Position numbers and translations under genes: made by a program. The notes beneath the pieces were generated by a model, which was not told where the DNA came from, did no database searches, and worked only from the letters and a program-made list of their open reading frames with translations. Positions 45,234 through 54,354 of a DNA stretch of 64,000 bases are shown in pieces. Position 1 is the stretch's first letter. Each line of letters opens with the position of its first letter. Origin of the DNA: Haloferax denitrificans ATCC 35960 (GTDB taxonomy: Archaea > Halobacteriota > Halobacteria > Halobacteriales > Haloferacaceae); assembly GCF_000337795.1 (NCBI RefSeq), contig NZ_AOLP01000001.1, positions 62,001-126,000 of the forward strand. Direction: 5' to 3'.

Positions 45234-47114
45234 ATGACTAAGCGAAATATCGAAGCCGTGTTTGATCGCTTACTCATAGTTCTACCGCCAATTGTTGCTA
45301 TTTCCTCAGTAGTCCTCTTATACTCTTTCCAAATGACAGATATGCTAGTTAATAGTTTCTATATCTCCATACCACTGTTATTAGCTCCACCCGTATATCT
45401 CGCTCTTCAAAAAAAAGATAATCAGCGCCCCAAAGAGATAATAAACAAAAAGCCAGCAATAGTCTTGTTTATTTTTCTCATTTCAGTCTCAACATTTGTC
45501 TCAGTGAGTGCAGTAGGACGGAGTATTTTGTTCTATGCGCCAGTATCTGCGGCGATATTGTTGGTTGTATTTCAAATAATATACCACGACTTCAATCAGA
45601 GATATTCATTCGTCGTCTTACTCCAGCAGAGCGCCATTATTCTATTGCTAGCGTGGAGTGTGAATATAGACCATGCGTTATATTTTGGAGGGACCGACCT
45701 CTTAGCTCACCGCTGGTATACACAATCACTTCTTAGTGCACACCACGTTAATGAAAACTTAGGTCAGTACTCTGGGTTCCCATTATTCCATATTTTGGTT
45801 AGTTCTCTCATCACAGTAATTAACTCTAACTCAATCATAGACATTATGTTCCTCGCATCAGGAATCATTTATATTAGTCTTCCATTGTCGGTTTTCTTAT
45901 TCTCTAGCAAATTCTTTGGCAAGAAAATATCCCTCTTGGCTTCACTGTGCTCAGTGCTGTTCCCGTTTTATATCTACTATGGGCAGTACGCAATCCCTCG
46001 AAGTATAATTCCAATATTCTTCATTCAGTCGATCTGGCTGTGGGAATCAAAAGAGAGGGACAAGCATCTTATTGGGTTATTGTATCTGGTCGCAATAACA
46101 CTGTTTCATGCTAGTAGCGGTCCGTTCATCCTAGTAACAATAGTAGGGTATATAGGGTTCAGACTCATTGATGTGAGAAGTCGAAATAGAGCAGCAGTTT
46201 CAGGGTACGCGGTTTATACTGCATCACTTTTGCTACTCGTAGTCACGCATTGGATATTTGTCGAAATAAGTCTCATAACATCAATCACCTCGCTACTTTC
46301 CACGGTCGGGGCAACGGGAAGTACTGGGCTATCATCACAGGCAACTAGTAGACTCAATCCGCTGAATAATTTTTACTGGGCGTTTTGGATCTTCTTTGGC
46401 TTGATTGGAACATATTTTGCTAGAGAGTATTCACAAAAAAAGTACGGGTGGCCTCTAGTACTATTCGGCGCATCGTTAATGGCTGTTGGAATACCAGGGC
46501 CACTCACTTCAATTGGGGTATTCGACAGCCTCAATTTTGACAGGTGGGGCCTTTATTCTGGAGTATTTATTGCAATTTCCACATCTGTTGGAATAATTGG
46601 AATGTTTAGAAAAACAGCCGGTGCAAAGCGAGCTCTCTTATTAGTTGGGATTGGGTTATTCATATTCTCCCAGATAGCCAATCCTCTAGTAGCATCAGGC
46701 GACCCCCTCTTCGGTGATCAAAAAGAGAAGCACTTCTCGAAGAGTGAATTGAATACGCTCAGATTTACTCTTACAAAAAGTTCAGATCCAGTCGTTGTTG
46801 ATTACCTTACGGGGAGGTATATCCGGTTCACAGAGTACAGTCAGAGGAGGTATCTATTACAAGTCGATGCAACCGATAGAGGTATCGTTTGTCCACCAAT
46901 GCAATCTAAGCTTGTGATTCGGTCTGAAGACCTGAAGACATCCGGTATTTCGGTCAGGCCATCAGTCACCGGCGAGTTTTCGTACACACGGGGTGGAACG
47001 ACATTTGCCAACTTTAATCCGGATATTTCTACATGGAATGAATTGGAGAAAAAGAGCAAGATATATACAACGGGGGCAACAGACGTATATCAAACCGGAG
47101 GTAGCCGTTGCTAA
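45234..47114 (+). CDS. Large multi-spanning membrane protein, GT-C-like
   Basis: A 626-residue protein with roughly 13-14 hydrophobic segments over residues 12-490 and an outer C-terminal domain of about 130 residues. The first large loop holds YFGGTDLLAHRWYTQ (near 150), reminiscent of the acidic loop of GT-C glycosyltransferases, and helix-flanking SGFPLFHI follows. Polyprenyl-phosphate-sugar-dependent transferases and O-antigen-type polymerases share this plan, so a role in adding the last sugar on the outer face, or in polymerisation, is plausible. It lies between two GT4 genes and ends three bases before the second. Composition is A+T-rich, suggesting transfer. The exact family is not recognised. 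Confidence 0.72.
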   Translation: MTKRNIEAVFDRLLIVLPPIVAISSVVLLYSFQMTDMLVNSFYISIPLLLAPPVYLALQKKDNQRPKEIINKKPAIVLFIFLISVSTFVSVSAVGRSILFYAPVSAAILLVVFQIIYHDFNQRYSFVVLLQQSAIILLLAWSVNIDHALYFGGTDLLAHRWYTQSLLSAHHVNENLGQYSGFPLFHILVSSLITVINSNSIIDIMFLASGIIYISLPLSVFLFSSKFFGKKISLLASLCSVLFPFYIYYGQYAIPRSIIPIFFIQSIWLWESKERDKHLIGLLYLVAITLFHASSGPFILVTIVGYIGFRLIDVRSRNRAAVSGYAVYTASLLLLVVTHWIFVEISLITSITSLLSTVGATGSTGLSSQATSRLNPLNNFYWAFWIFFGLIGTYFAREYSQKKYGWPLVLFGASLMAVGIPGPLTSIGVFDSLNFDRWGLYSGVFIAISTSVGIIGMFRKTAGAKRALLLVGIGLFIFSQIANPLVASGDPLFGDQKEKHFSKSELNTLRFTLTKSSDPVVVDYLTGRYIRFTEYSQRRYLLQVDATDRGIVCPPMQSKLVIRSEDLKTSGISVRPSVTGEFSYTRGGTTFANFNPDISTWNELEKKSKIYTTGATDVYQTGGSRC

Positions 47115-47117
47115 TTT

Positions 47118-48323
47118 ATGGATAATAGTGACAATAAGCAAAACAAAAGAATGCTGATGGTTTCTTCTTTAAATATAAAGCCATTTGGGAAGAAAGGAAG
47201 CACTCCAGCAATCGAAGAGGCTGTCCAGCAATACCATGAAAATGGGTGGAAGATTACGTTTATCGGAGGCTTCAACACGACTGATAAGGAGTTTGATTTC
47301 GACGTTAAAGCGTACGGACTTCCGCTTGGATGGTTTCGGGGGTTGAGTGCCTATGCGAGTATTGGATGGCTCATCCGAATCTGTTATTGGGTTCTGTTCC
47401 AGATTCTTGGTTCCGTTTTGATAGTTCGCTCATTGCATAAAGAAGAGATTGACCTGATATACAGTTGGGACGTCTATGCTGTCTCAATGTGCAAGCTATG
47501 GTCAGTCGTTTTCAATAAGCCTGTAGTATCCAGAATTCTCGGCACGTGGGATTACTATACTAAGTGTGACTCTATTTTCTGGCGGTTGTGGTACTGGCCG
47601 CTTACCGTCGGTTTGCAGGTTCCTGTTGACCTGATTATACCGACCAATGATGGCACCAGGACAGACAAGGTGCTTGACTACTTAGGTGTGAGTTCAAATC
47701 TGTTGTTCCTCCGGAATGGAATTGACAAAGACGCCTTTGTGGAGAGTATTCCAACCAGATCATATTCAAATAAGAAGGCGTTAGCGCTCTCTAGGCTTGA
47801 ATCTGGAAAAGGAATAGAATTGGCTATCAAAGCAATGCCAGAGGTATTAGAAGAACATCCAGAGGCAGAGCTGGTGATTGTCGGCGATGGGTCCCTCCGA
47901 GATGATCTTGAACGTCTTTGTCGCAAACTAGGTGTTAAGAGTCACGTTGATTTCAAGGGTCGCGTTCCGCATGATAGAGTCCAGGATTTCTATGCCAACT
48001 CGCAGGTCTTCTTATCACTTCAGCAAGTTTCCAACGTAGGGAATACACTGATTGAAGCCATGTACACTGCGTCTTGTATAATAACAATAAATAACGGTGG
48101 TACCGGGGAACTGATTTCAGATGACAAAAATGGGATGCTAATACCGACCCACGATATGCAGTTAAACCTCACCTCCAAAATCATTGAAGCACTACATACC
48201 CCATCGAAGTGCGCTGAATTAGGTGAAAATGCGTATCAATCTGCTCAAGAAGAGATACCAACCTGGGAAGAGCGAATGGATCAAGAGATAACCACTGTGA
48301 ATCAGATTGTCAATGAGAACTAA
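47118..48323 (+). CDS. GT4-family glycosyltransferase
   Basis: A 401-residue GT4 enzyme. The donor-binding half contains LALSRLESGKGIELAIKAMPEV (about 218), ELVIVGDGSLRDDLE (about 252), and VPHDRVQDFYANSQVFLSL. The usual second glutamate motif appears as QQVSNVGNTLIEAM, with the first Glu of E-x7-E replaced by Gln or Val. Residues 75-100 (IGWLIRICYWVLFQILGSVL) form a hydrophobic stretch likely to sit in the membrane surface. It begins three bases after the membrane protein and is translationally linked to it. A+T-rich composition matches the block. Confidence 0.9.
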   Translation: MDNSDNKQNKRMLMVSSLNIKPFGKKGSTPAIEEAVQQYHENGWKITFIGGFNTTDKEFDFDVKAYGLPLGWFRGLSAYASIGWLIRICYWVLFQILGSVLIVRSLHKEEIDLIYSWDVYAVSMCKLWSVVFNKPVVSRILGTWDYYTKCDSIFWRLWYWPLTVGLQVPVDLIIPTNDGTRTDKVLDYLGVSSNLLFLRNGIDKDAFVESIPTRSYSNKKALALSRLESGKGIELAIKAMPEVLEEHPEAELVIVGDGSLRDDLERLCRKLGVKSHVDFKGRVPHDRVQDFYANSQVFLSLQQVSNVGNTLIEAMYTASCIITINNGGTGELISDDKNGMLIPTHDMQLNLTSKIIEALHTPSKCAELGENAYQSAQEEIPTWEERMDQEITTVNQIVNEN

Positions 48324-48409
48324 GCTCAAGGAACAAGTGAGAACCCTTCTTCACGTAGTGCATGTGCGTGGATTGTTTTCGTGGCCTCACTGTATCATTC
48401 AAGCATTGA

Positions 48410-49867
48410 ATGAGTTCTAAAACAAGCTTATTCAGCCGAATACTGTCAATCTTGTCAGCCAATGTTGGCAAGATGATTGTGGGTATCTTGATGACTCCAA
48501 TTCTAGTTAGATACCTGGGAAGCGAGGGTTACGGAGAACTCTCGTTTCTCCTCTCAATCTATAGTTATCTTATACTTTTTTCTGGGTCAGGATTGGCGGC
48601 AAGTGTTCAAAAGCACATACCAGAGGCAAGAGATATTAAAAACTGGAAGGAGATGTTAGTCAAATACCACTTATTGACTTCCTTGAAAATAATTAGTACT
48701 TTTGTCATTTTCATACTACTTGTAACGTCAGTAGACCTAACACCACTGTTTGAAATAAAAGCAAGTTCACTATTGTGGCTTCTAATCGGGTACGTAGCCA
48801 TTGAGTCTCTTTTTCTCGTTACGAGGAGCTCAGTTATGGCCGTTGGAGCAGAGAAAGTGTCTGAACCCATATATGTATTTAGATACATATTATACTTCGT
48901 TCTCTGTATCGTATTTCTGAGTCGTGGGTTAGGGGTTGCCGCACCTCTACTCGCTCATATGCTCTCTATTTTGATCTCACTCACGCTACTCTTTGTTAAG
49001 TTCGACAGATACATTCCAGTACGCCGTATCTTGTTTTCGGACACTAAGGGACTCCCAACAGGTGAACTTGTGTCTTTCTCGTCGTCAAGTATATTTTTGT
49101 CATTTGCAATGATATCATTGTACAATACTGACCTTATAATTTTGAAAATAGTAGAAAATTCAACAACAGTTGGATATTATAAGTCAGCACTAGTGATTGT
49201 TGAATTCCTTTGGTTCATTCCGATAGCAATCCAAACTGCCTATCTACACTCTACATCTCAGCTCTGGTCAGAAAACAAAACTAAAGATTTAGAGCGAATT
49301 GCGTCAACGACAACACGGACCGTCCTATCTCTGAGTCTAGTGATGGCAGTCGGAATTATGTCACTTTCGGATCAATTTATCGGTCTATACTATGGGCTTG
49401 AATTCCTCAATGCAAAAACAGCGTTACTAATACTACTTCCTGGCGCAATCGGATTTGCAGTTGCTAGGCCGCTCTACGCCATCTGTTTAGCAGGGAACCA
49501 GACCAGGCACCTTCGATACTTTATCGGTGGTTGTGCTCTGCTAAATGGAGTACTAAATATAATACTCATACCTCAATATGGTATGGCAGGGGCGGCGGTG
49601 GCGACCAGTGCTACTTACGGACTCATGTTTGTACTTATGACAATGTCATTACGTTTAAATGGTGTCGAAGTGAAAAACCTAATGCTGGAATCACAGATAG
49701 TTGCGATTTTCATTACCACAGTAGTGATTTACGGGTTCAAGTCAATTCTCTCGTCCAACATCGCACAACTAATCATTATACCGCCAGTTGGGTTCGTGAT
49801 CCACACCACAATGTGCCACAGACTAGGGATTCTGGATGTGAAATCGATATACAAGAAGGTCACATAG
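48410..49867 (+). CDS. Wzx/MOP-superfamily polysaccharide flippase
   Basis: A 485-residue protein with about 14 hydrophobic segments and the N-terminal signature of Wzx/RfbX flippases (RYLGSEGYGELSFLLSIYSYL near 35). It should move a lipid-linked oligosaccharide across the cell membrane, the job done by Agl15 in the low-salt N-glycosylation pathway of Haloferax volcanii. The ATG at 48410 sits in A+T-rich sequence 86 bases after the glycosyltransferase. It ends the plus-strand A+T-rich block and is convergent with the minus-strand operon across 39 bases. Confidence 0.93.
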   Translation: MSSKTSLFSRILSILSANVGKMIVGILMTPILVRYLGSEGYGELSFLLSIYSYLILFSGSGLAASVQKHIPEARDIKNWKEMLVKYHLLTSLKIISTFVIFILLVTSVDLTPLFEIKASSLLWLLIGYVAIESLFLVTRSSVMAVGAEKVSEPIYVFRYILYFVLCIVFLSRGLGVAAPLLAHMLSILISLTLLFVKFDRYIPVRRILFSDTKGLPTGELVSFSSSSIFLSFAMISLYNTDLIILKIVENSTTVGYYKSALVIVEFLWFIPIAIQTAYLHSTSQLWSENKTKDLERIASTTTRTVLSLSLVMAVGIMSLSDQFIGLYYGLEFLNAKTALLILLPGAIGFAVARPLYAICLAGNQTRHLRYFIGGCALLNGVLNIILIPQYGMAGAAVATSATYGLMFVLMTMSLRLNGVEVKNLMLESQIVAIFITTVVIYGFKSILSSNIAQLIIIPPVGFVIHTTMCHRLGILDVKSIYKKVT

Positions 49868-49906
49868 GATATAGTACAACAGCGAGAATTAGTTCAACTA
49901 ATCCCA

Positions 49907-50959
49907 TTAGACGTTCAATCGAAAGTCTCGACTATCACTGTTCAGCTTGTCAGCCAACTCCAGAACGTGTTCAGAAACATCGATTTTGTCGTCAAGCAAC
50001 GCCTTTCGTCTCGCGTTCCATGTGTCGTCGGACGTATCGAGCAGTCCCTCAATCACGCCCAGTAGCTCGTCGTACGCACAGTCCGGTGGAAGTTGCGAAC
50101 AAAGCTGGTACTCGTGTTCCACTTCGTCGAGGACGCCAGCCGAGAGCGACGAGACGAATATCGACGGCGTCCCGAGGACGGCACTTTCGATAGCCATCGT
50201 CCCACTCTCGCCTAAGAGCAAGTCAGCGTAGTATATCAGGTCGTGCATCTTGTGGACTGGAAGGTTCACACGGCAATGCTCGACACTCGAAGGCAGGTCC
50301 GCCTCCGATGTGATAAGAACACGAACACCCTGTGCTTCGAGGTCTGTGACCAGCTTGGCGACCCTATCCAACCCTTTGTTCCCGATGTCGTGGACAGCTT
50401 CCCAAGACACCAACCGAAGGATGACCGCTGTGTCGTCGGGGTCAAGACCGACCTTGTCGAGAACCGCTGGGTCCGGCGAAAATTCGTTCGGGTGGAGGTA
50501 CGATAGTTCGTGGAAGCCGGGATACCGAAGCTGTTTTTCGCCGAGGTCCTCGGTGTATGTTTCGGGAGTACAGACGTAATCTGCAAACGGGAACGTAATC
50601 GAGTTTTGGAGCGTGGCGTGTTCCGTGTCGGTGAAGACGATGCTCGTACCACCGACTAACGTTCCCGCATGTGCAATCGAGGGTTCGCCGATTGCGAGGA
50701 GTAAGTCGGGGCTGAACGTCCGCGCCTGCTGGATGATATGATACTCGTATTTGAGTTGGTTCAATAGCAGGCTGACCATCGACGTTGGCTTTTTTGCCAC
50801 TAAATCGTAGTCGAGTTCGTAGCTGTCGAGGAGGTCCTCGACGATATCTTTTCCCCGAGCCAAGATTCTCACGTCGTCACCATTCCGGTCGAGCTTCTCG
50901 ACAATCGGTCGGAAGAAGTGGACGTGTGCCGGATGTTGGATGGTGATGAGAACTTTCAT
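49907..50959 (-). CDS. DUF354 (COG1817) GT-B-fold glycosyltransferase-like protein
   Basis: A 350-residue protein with the DUF354 start KVLITIQHPAHVHFFRPIVEKL and later LLLAIGEPSIAHAG, IVFTDTEHA, and a C-terminal half with YYADLLLGESGTMAIESAVLGTPSIFVSS, which matches the donor-binding loop of UDP-GlcNAc 2-epimerase and MurG-like GT-B proteins. Two roles are possible: a glycosyltransferase, or a UDP-sugar 2-epimerase-like enzyme completing a 2,3-diamino-uronate pathway. Its ATG overlaps the stop of the GT2 gene by four bases. It is the last gene of the six-gene minus-strand operon. Confidence 0.85.
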   Translation of the reverse strand: MKVLITIQHPAHVHFFRPIVEKLDRNGDDVRILARGKDIVEDLLDSYELDYDLVAKKPTSMVSLLLNQLKYEYHIIQQARTFSPDLLLAIGEPSIAHAGTLVGGTSIVFTDTEHATLQNSITFPFADYVCTPETYTEDLGEKQLRYPGFHELSYLHPNEFSPDPAVLDKVGLDPDDTAVILRLVSWEAVHDIGNKGLDRVAKLVTDLEAQGVRVLITSEADLPSSVEHCRVNLPVHKMHDLIYYADLLLGESGTMAIESAVLGTPSIFVSSLSAGVLDEVEHEYQLCSQLPPDCAYDELLGVIEGLLDTSDDTWNARRKALLDDKIDVSEHVLELADKLNSDSRDFRLNV

Positions 50960-52011
50960 TCGCGGATTTGAATTTCCTTACTCTCGTTCACTCGCATATC
51001 GAACAGCATCGCGAACATCAAAAAGAGACTCCCGGTCATAAAGAGCATCAGGCTGATCGACCCGCGGAGGAAAAGCGAGTCGCCCCACGCGAGTTTAGCG
51101 TACACCGACCAGCCTGCACCGAGAAGGCTGACGAGCGTGGTCAGAGCCCCGAACACGTAGAACAACGCGAGCGGGTGGAAGTCCAGTATCAGGTACTTCA
51201 CCTTCAACCGCCACAGGAAGTTCGCAAGCAACATGCCGGAGACCTTGCGGATGTACGCGGAGTATTTGATACTGCTTTCTTCGTCGCCGTAGACGGCGGG
51301 CATCGCAACGTCGGCGATGCGCATCCCCTTCGCGTTCAGTTTGACGAGGAGGTCGTTACAGTAGCCGTAGTACTCGTACATGTTCTCGATTCCGACGTTC
51401 TCTAAGGCGTACTGTGAAATCGCGGTGTACCCATTTTGCGGGTCCATCATCTTCCAGTAGCCGCTTGCAACCTTCGTCAGGAACGTCAGGATGGAGTTGC
51501 CGAAAAATCGCCACTTCGACATCCCCTCGCGGAACTCCCGGTACAGGAGGCGATTGCCCTTCGTGTAGTCGGCGTCGCCCTCAATGATGGGGTCCAAGAA
51601 GCGGTCCAAGATGTCGGGGTCCATCTGGCCGTCGCCACCCATGACGGCGGTGATGTCCACCTCGTCTTCGAGTGCGCGACGGTAGCCGGTCTTGAGTGCC
51701 CCGCCGACGCCCCGGTTTTCCTCGTGTTGAATCGGGACGACGCGGTTCGCGAAGACAGTCCCACCGTCGCTGATCGGTTCGGGAGTCTCTTCTCGAAACG
51801 AGAACGTCTCGGAGTCGGGTTCGGTCTCGGGAGCCGAGTCGTTGACCTTCGCCGCGTATTCCTGAATCTCCGTCCACGTGTCGTCGGTCGAGCAGTCGTC
51901 GATGACGTACATGCGGTCGACGTAATCGGGCATCGTGTCGATGACCTCCCCCACGAATCCGGCCTCGTTGTAGGCGGGGACGACGACGCCGATGGTGTGG
52001 TCCCTATACAT
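50956..52011 (-). CDS. GT2-family glycosyltransferase with C-terminal membrane helices
   Basis: A 351-residue enzyme. The GT-A domain starts with VVVPAYNEAGFVGEVIDTMP and YVIDDCSTDDTW, and the metal-binding region is VMGGDGQMDPDIL (about 123). An acidic insert of about 30 residues (55-85) separates the first two motifs. Two membrane helices lie at about 280-340. The layout resembles dolichyl-phosphate-sugar synthases and other polyprenol GT2 enzymes that load sugars on lipid carriers. ATG 52011 is chosen because the GT2 motif starts seven residues later. It overlaps the dehydrogenase stop by eight bases and the DUF354 start by four. Confidence 0.93.
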   Translation of the reverse strand: MYRDHTIGVVVPAYNEAGFVGEVIDTMPDYVDRMYVIDDCSTDDTWTEIQEYAAKVNDSAPETEPDSETFSFREETPEPISDGGTVFANRVVPIQHEENRGVGGALKTGYRRALEDEVDITAVMGGDGQMDPDILDRFLDPIIEGDADYTKGNRLLYREFREGMSKWRFFGNSILTFLTKVASGYWKMMDPQNGYTAISQYALENVGIENMYEYYGYCNDLLVKLNAKGMRIADVAMPAVYGDEESSIKYSAYIRKVSGMLLANFLWRLKVKYLILDFHPLALFYVFGALTTLVSLLGAGWSVYAKLAWGDSLFLRGSISLMLFMTGSLFLMFAMLFDMRVNESKEIQIRE

Positions 52012-53377
52012 ATCCTCCTCCGATGGTGTAGACGCGGTGGTCAGTGTCCGAGAGGTCAAGCGTGTCGCGGCCGTCGATAACGACGAGTTGGCCGTCCGAC
52101 CGGGAGACATCGTCCCACCGAATCGTATCGAAGTCGTCGTGGTGAGTGACCATGACGACGGCGTCGAACGACCGGTCGTAAATTTCAGAGTGGTCGAGAC
52201 GCGTGAGGTCGAACGCGTCCGTCTCGTCCAACATCGGATCAACGCCGTAGACGTCCGCGCCGAGGTCGGAACTAATCGACGCGATGTCAAGGGCGGGCGA
52301 CGCTCGAATCTCCTCGACGCCGGGACGGTAGGTCAGTCCCAAAAGGAGCACGGACGCGTCTTCGAACGCCAGCCTCTCGGCGTCGAACTCTTCACGGAGT
52401 TTGTTCACGGTGAACTGCGGCATAGAGTCGTTGACTGCGCGCGCAGTTTCCAAAAGCGGTGTCTCCGTCTCGAACGGCTTGATGACGAAGTACGGATAAA
52501 ACGGGATGCAGTGACCGCCGACACCCGGGCCGGGGTCGTGGATGTTACAGAACGGTTGGGTGTTCGCAACTTCGATAGCCTCGTTCACGTCGATTCCGAG
52601 TTCGTCGGTCAGCGTTGCGAGTTCGTTTGCGAGGCCAATGTTCACGTCTCGGTACAGCCCTTCGAAGACTTTCACGGCCTCGGCAGTCGTCGCGTCCGAA
52701 ACTGGAAGGACGCCCTCGGCGTTGATTTCCTCGTAGATGAGCGTCGCGGCGCGCGTGCTCTCGTCGTCAATGCCACCGACGACCTTCGGATACGCACCGC
52801 GGATGTCTTCAAGCGCCCGCCCGCTTGACGTTCGTTCCGGACAGAACGCGAGACCGAACTCGCCGTGTTCGAGGGCGGAGTTGGCTTTGAGCGCCGCTCC
52901 GACACGTTGTTCCGTCGTCTGCGGCGGGACCGTACACTCGATGACGACGAGGTCGCCCGCCGACAGGCCGGTTGCGATGTCTTCGACCACTGCATCCAAG
53001 ATTGCGAGGTCTGGTTCGTGGTCGTCGGTGATCGGCGTCGGGACGATAACCACGTGCACGCTCGCTTGGGCAGCGGCGTCTCGCGGCTCGGTCGTCACGG
53101 TGAGCGCGTCATCGGCCACGAGGTCGGAGACGAGCGTTTCTAACCCCGGCTCGCGCTTAACGTGACAGCTGCCGTTGGAGATCGTCTCGACGACCTCAGG
53201 GTCAATATCTGCGCCGATGACGTTTCCGGTCGTCTCTGCGTAGACGGACGCGAGCGGCAGGCCCATCTTCCCCAATCCGTAGACGGCAACAGGTATCTCA
53301 CCATTCGTGAGGGCGTCGCGCTGTGCGGCTTCGTCGTGGTCTGAGTCGTAGATTCGGTCGATGAGTTTCGTGCTCAT
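52004..53377 (-). CDS. UDP-N-acetyl-hexosamine 6-dehydrogenase (WbpA/WecC type)
   Basis: A 457-residue member of the UDP-glucose/UDP-ManNAc dehydrogenase family. The Rossmann motif is VYGLGKMGLPLA (about 32), followed by GADID. VIECTVPPQTT (about 145), AFCPERTSSGRAL (about 177) and the catalytic loop GPGVGGHCIPFYP with Cys290 are all intact. The family oxidises C6 of UDP-sugars twice, giving a uronic acid. The VPTPI and CPER signatures fit the N-acetyl-hexosamine branch. With the following oxidoreductase, aminotransferase and acetyltransferase it matches the WbpA-B-E-D order, so UDP-GlcNAc is the likely substrate. Confidence 0.93.
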   Translation of the reverse strand: MSTKLIDRIYDSDHDEAAQRDALTNGEIPVAVYGLGKMGLPLASVYAETTGNVIGADIDPEVVETISNGSCHVKREPGLETLVSDLVADDALTVTTEPRDAAAQASVHVVIVPTPITDDHEPDLAILDAVVEDIATGLSAGDLVVIECTVPPQTTEQRVGAALKANSALEHGEFGLAFCPERTSSGRALEDIRGAYPKVVGGIDDESTRAATLIYEEINAEGVLPVSDATTAEAVKVFEGLYRDVNIGLANELATLTDELGIDVNEAIEVANTQPFCNIHDPGPGVGGHCIPFYPYFVIKPFETETPLLETARAVNDSMPQFTVNKLREEFDAERLAFEDASVLLLGLTYRPGVEEIRASPALDIASISSDLGADVYGVDPMLDETDAFDLTRLDHSEIYDRSFDAVVMVTHHDDFDTIRWDDVSRSDGQLVVIDGRDTLDLSDTDHRVYTIGGGYV

Positions 53378-54354
53378 TGTACTGCGTCGAATGTCAGTTG
53401 CTGTTCAGTCGCGGTGTCGTCTATCGTCCGTGCGAGTTCCAGCGCCGCAAGTCCGTCTTCGACGGTGACGACGGGTGTCGAGTTGGTTGCAACGGCATCG
53501 ACGAACGATTCGAGCTCGTTTTTCAGCGGTTCGCCGCGGTTGACCGTCGGGCGCTCGACGATACTTTCGTGACGGTATTTGATGTCGCCGTTGTTTTCGA
53601 TATACTCGGGGACCGACTGGCGGTGAATTTCTATCGACTGGTCCATGTAGTCCACCTCGACGACGCACTCTTCGGCGGTGACGACGAGTCGCCGCACCTT
53701 TCGCTGTGTCAGTCGGCTGGCCGTCAGATTCGCAATCGTGCCGGATTCGAATTTGATTGTCGCGGTCGCGTGGCGGTTGTCCCGCACGCCGGCGCTGTGA
53801 ACATCGACCGGGTCGGTATCAACGAGCGAGAGGACGATGTCAAGGTCGTGAATCATCAGGTCCAAGACGGCACTGTCGTCTATCGTCCGCTCCGGCGGCG
53901 GGCCGAGGCGCTCGGCCGTGATGCTCAGGACGTTCAGGCCGGGGATGATGTCGATGAGCGCCCGAATCGCGGGGTTGAATCGTTCGATGTGACCGACCTG
54001 AATCAGCGTGTCAGCCGCCTCGCGCGCCGAGAGCAACTCGTCTCCCTCCGAGCGGTCTTCGACGACCGGCTTTTCGATGAGCGGGGCGACGCCCGCGGAC
54101 AGGCACGCTTTGGCGGTCGAAAGGTGGTACTGCGTCGGAACGACGACGGAGACCGCGTTGGCGCGGTCGAGCAGGTCGTCAATGTCGAGCGCGTCGGTCT
54201 CGTGTTTGCTGGCCACCGTCTGGGCCAGTTCCGTATCGACATCCGAGACGCCGACGAGGTTCGCGTTCGAAAGTTCGCTGTATACGCGTGCGTGGTGGCG
54301 ACCCATCGAACCGACACCGATGACGCCAACGTCGAGTGGAGATTGCTTACTCAT
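53374..54354 (-). CDS. Gfo/Idh/MocA-family oxidoreductase (WbpB type)
   Basis: A 326-residue NAD-dependent oxidoreductase with the Rossmann motif GVIGVGSMGRHHARVY (residues 9-24), the conserved EKP (about 94) and DLMIHDLDIV (about 170) that carries the catalytic histidine of the family. In the bacterial pathway for 2,3-diacetamido uronates the corresponding enzyme oxidises C3 of UDP-GlcNAcA to the 3-keto sugar. Its gene overlaps the dehydrogenase by four bases and the aminotransferase by eight, placing it in the middle of the pathway operon. The specific reaction is inferred from this order. Confidence 0.92.
   Translation of the reverse strand: MSKQSPLDVGVIGVGSMGRHHARVYSELSNANLVGVSDVDTELAQTVASKHETDALDIDDLLDRANAVSVVVPTQYHLSTAKACLSAGVAPLIEKPVVEDRSEGDELLSAREAADTLIQVGHIERFNPAIRALIDIIPGLNVLSITAERLGPPPERTIDDSAVLDLMIHDLDIVLSLVDTDPVDVHSAGVRDNRHATATIKFESGTIANLTASRLTQRKVRRLVVTAEECVVEVDYMDQSIEIHRQSVPEYIENNGDIKYRHESIVERPTVNRGEPLKNELESFVDAVATNSTPVVTVEDGLAALELARTIDDTATEQQLTFDAVQ

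Noticed and set aside
52012-52290. N-terminal extension of the GT2 glycosyltransferase
   Set aside because: The extension is antisense-frame Ser/Thr/Arg noise over the dehydrogenase gene; the GT2 domain starts directly after the ATG at 52011.
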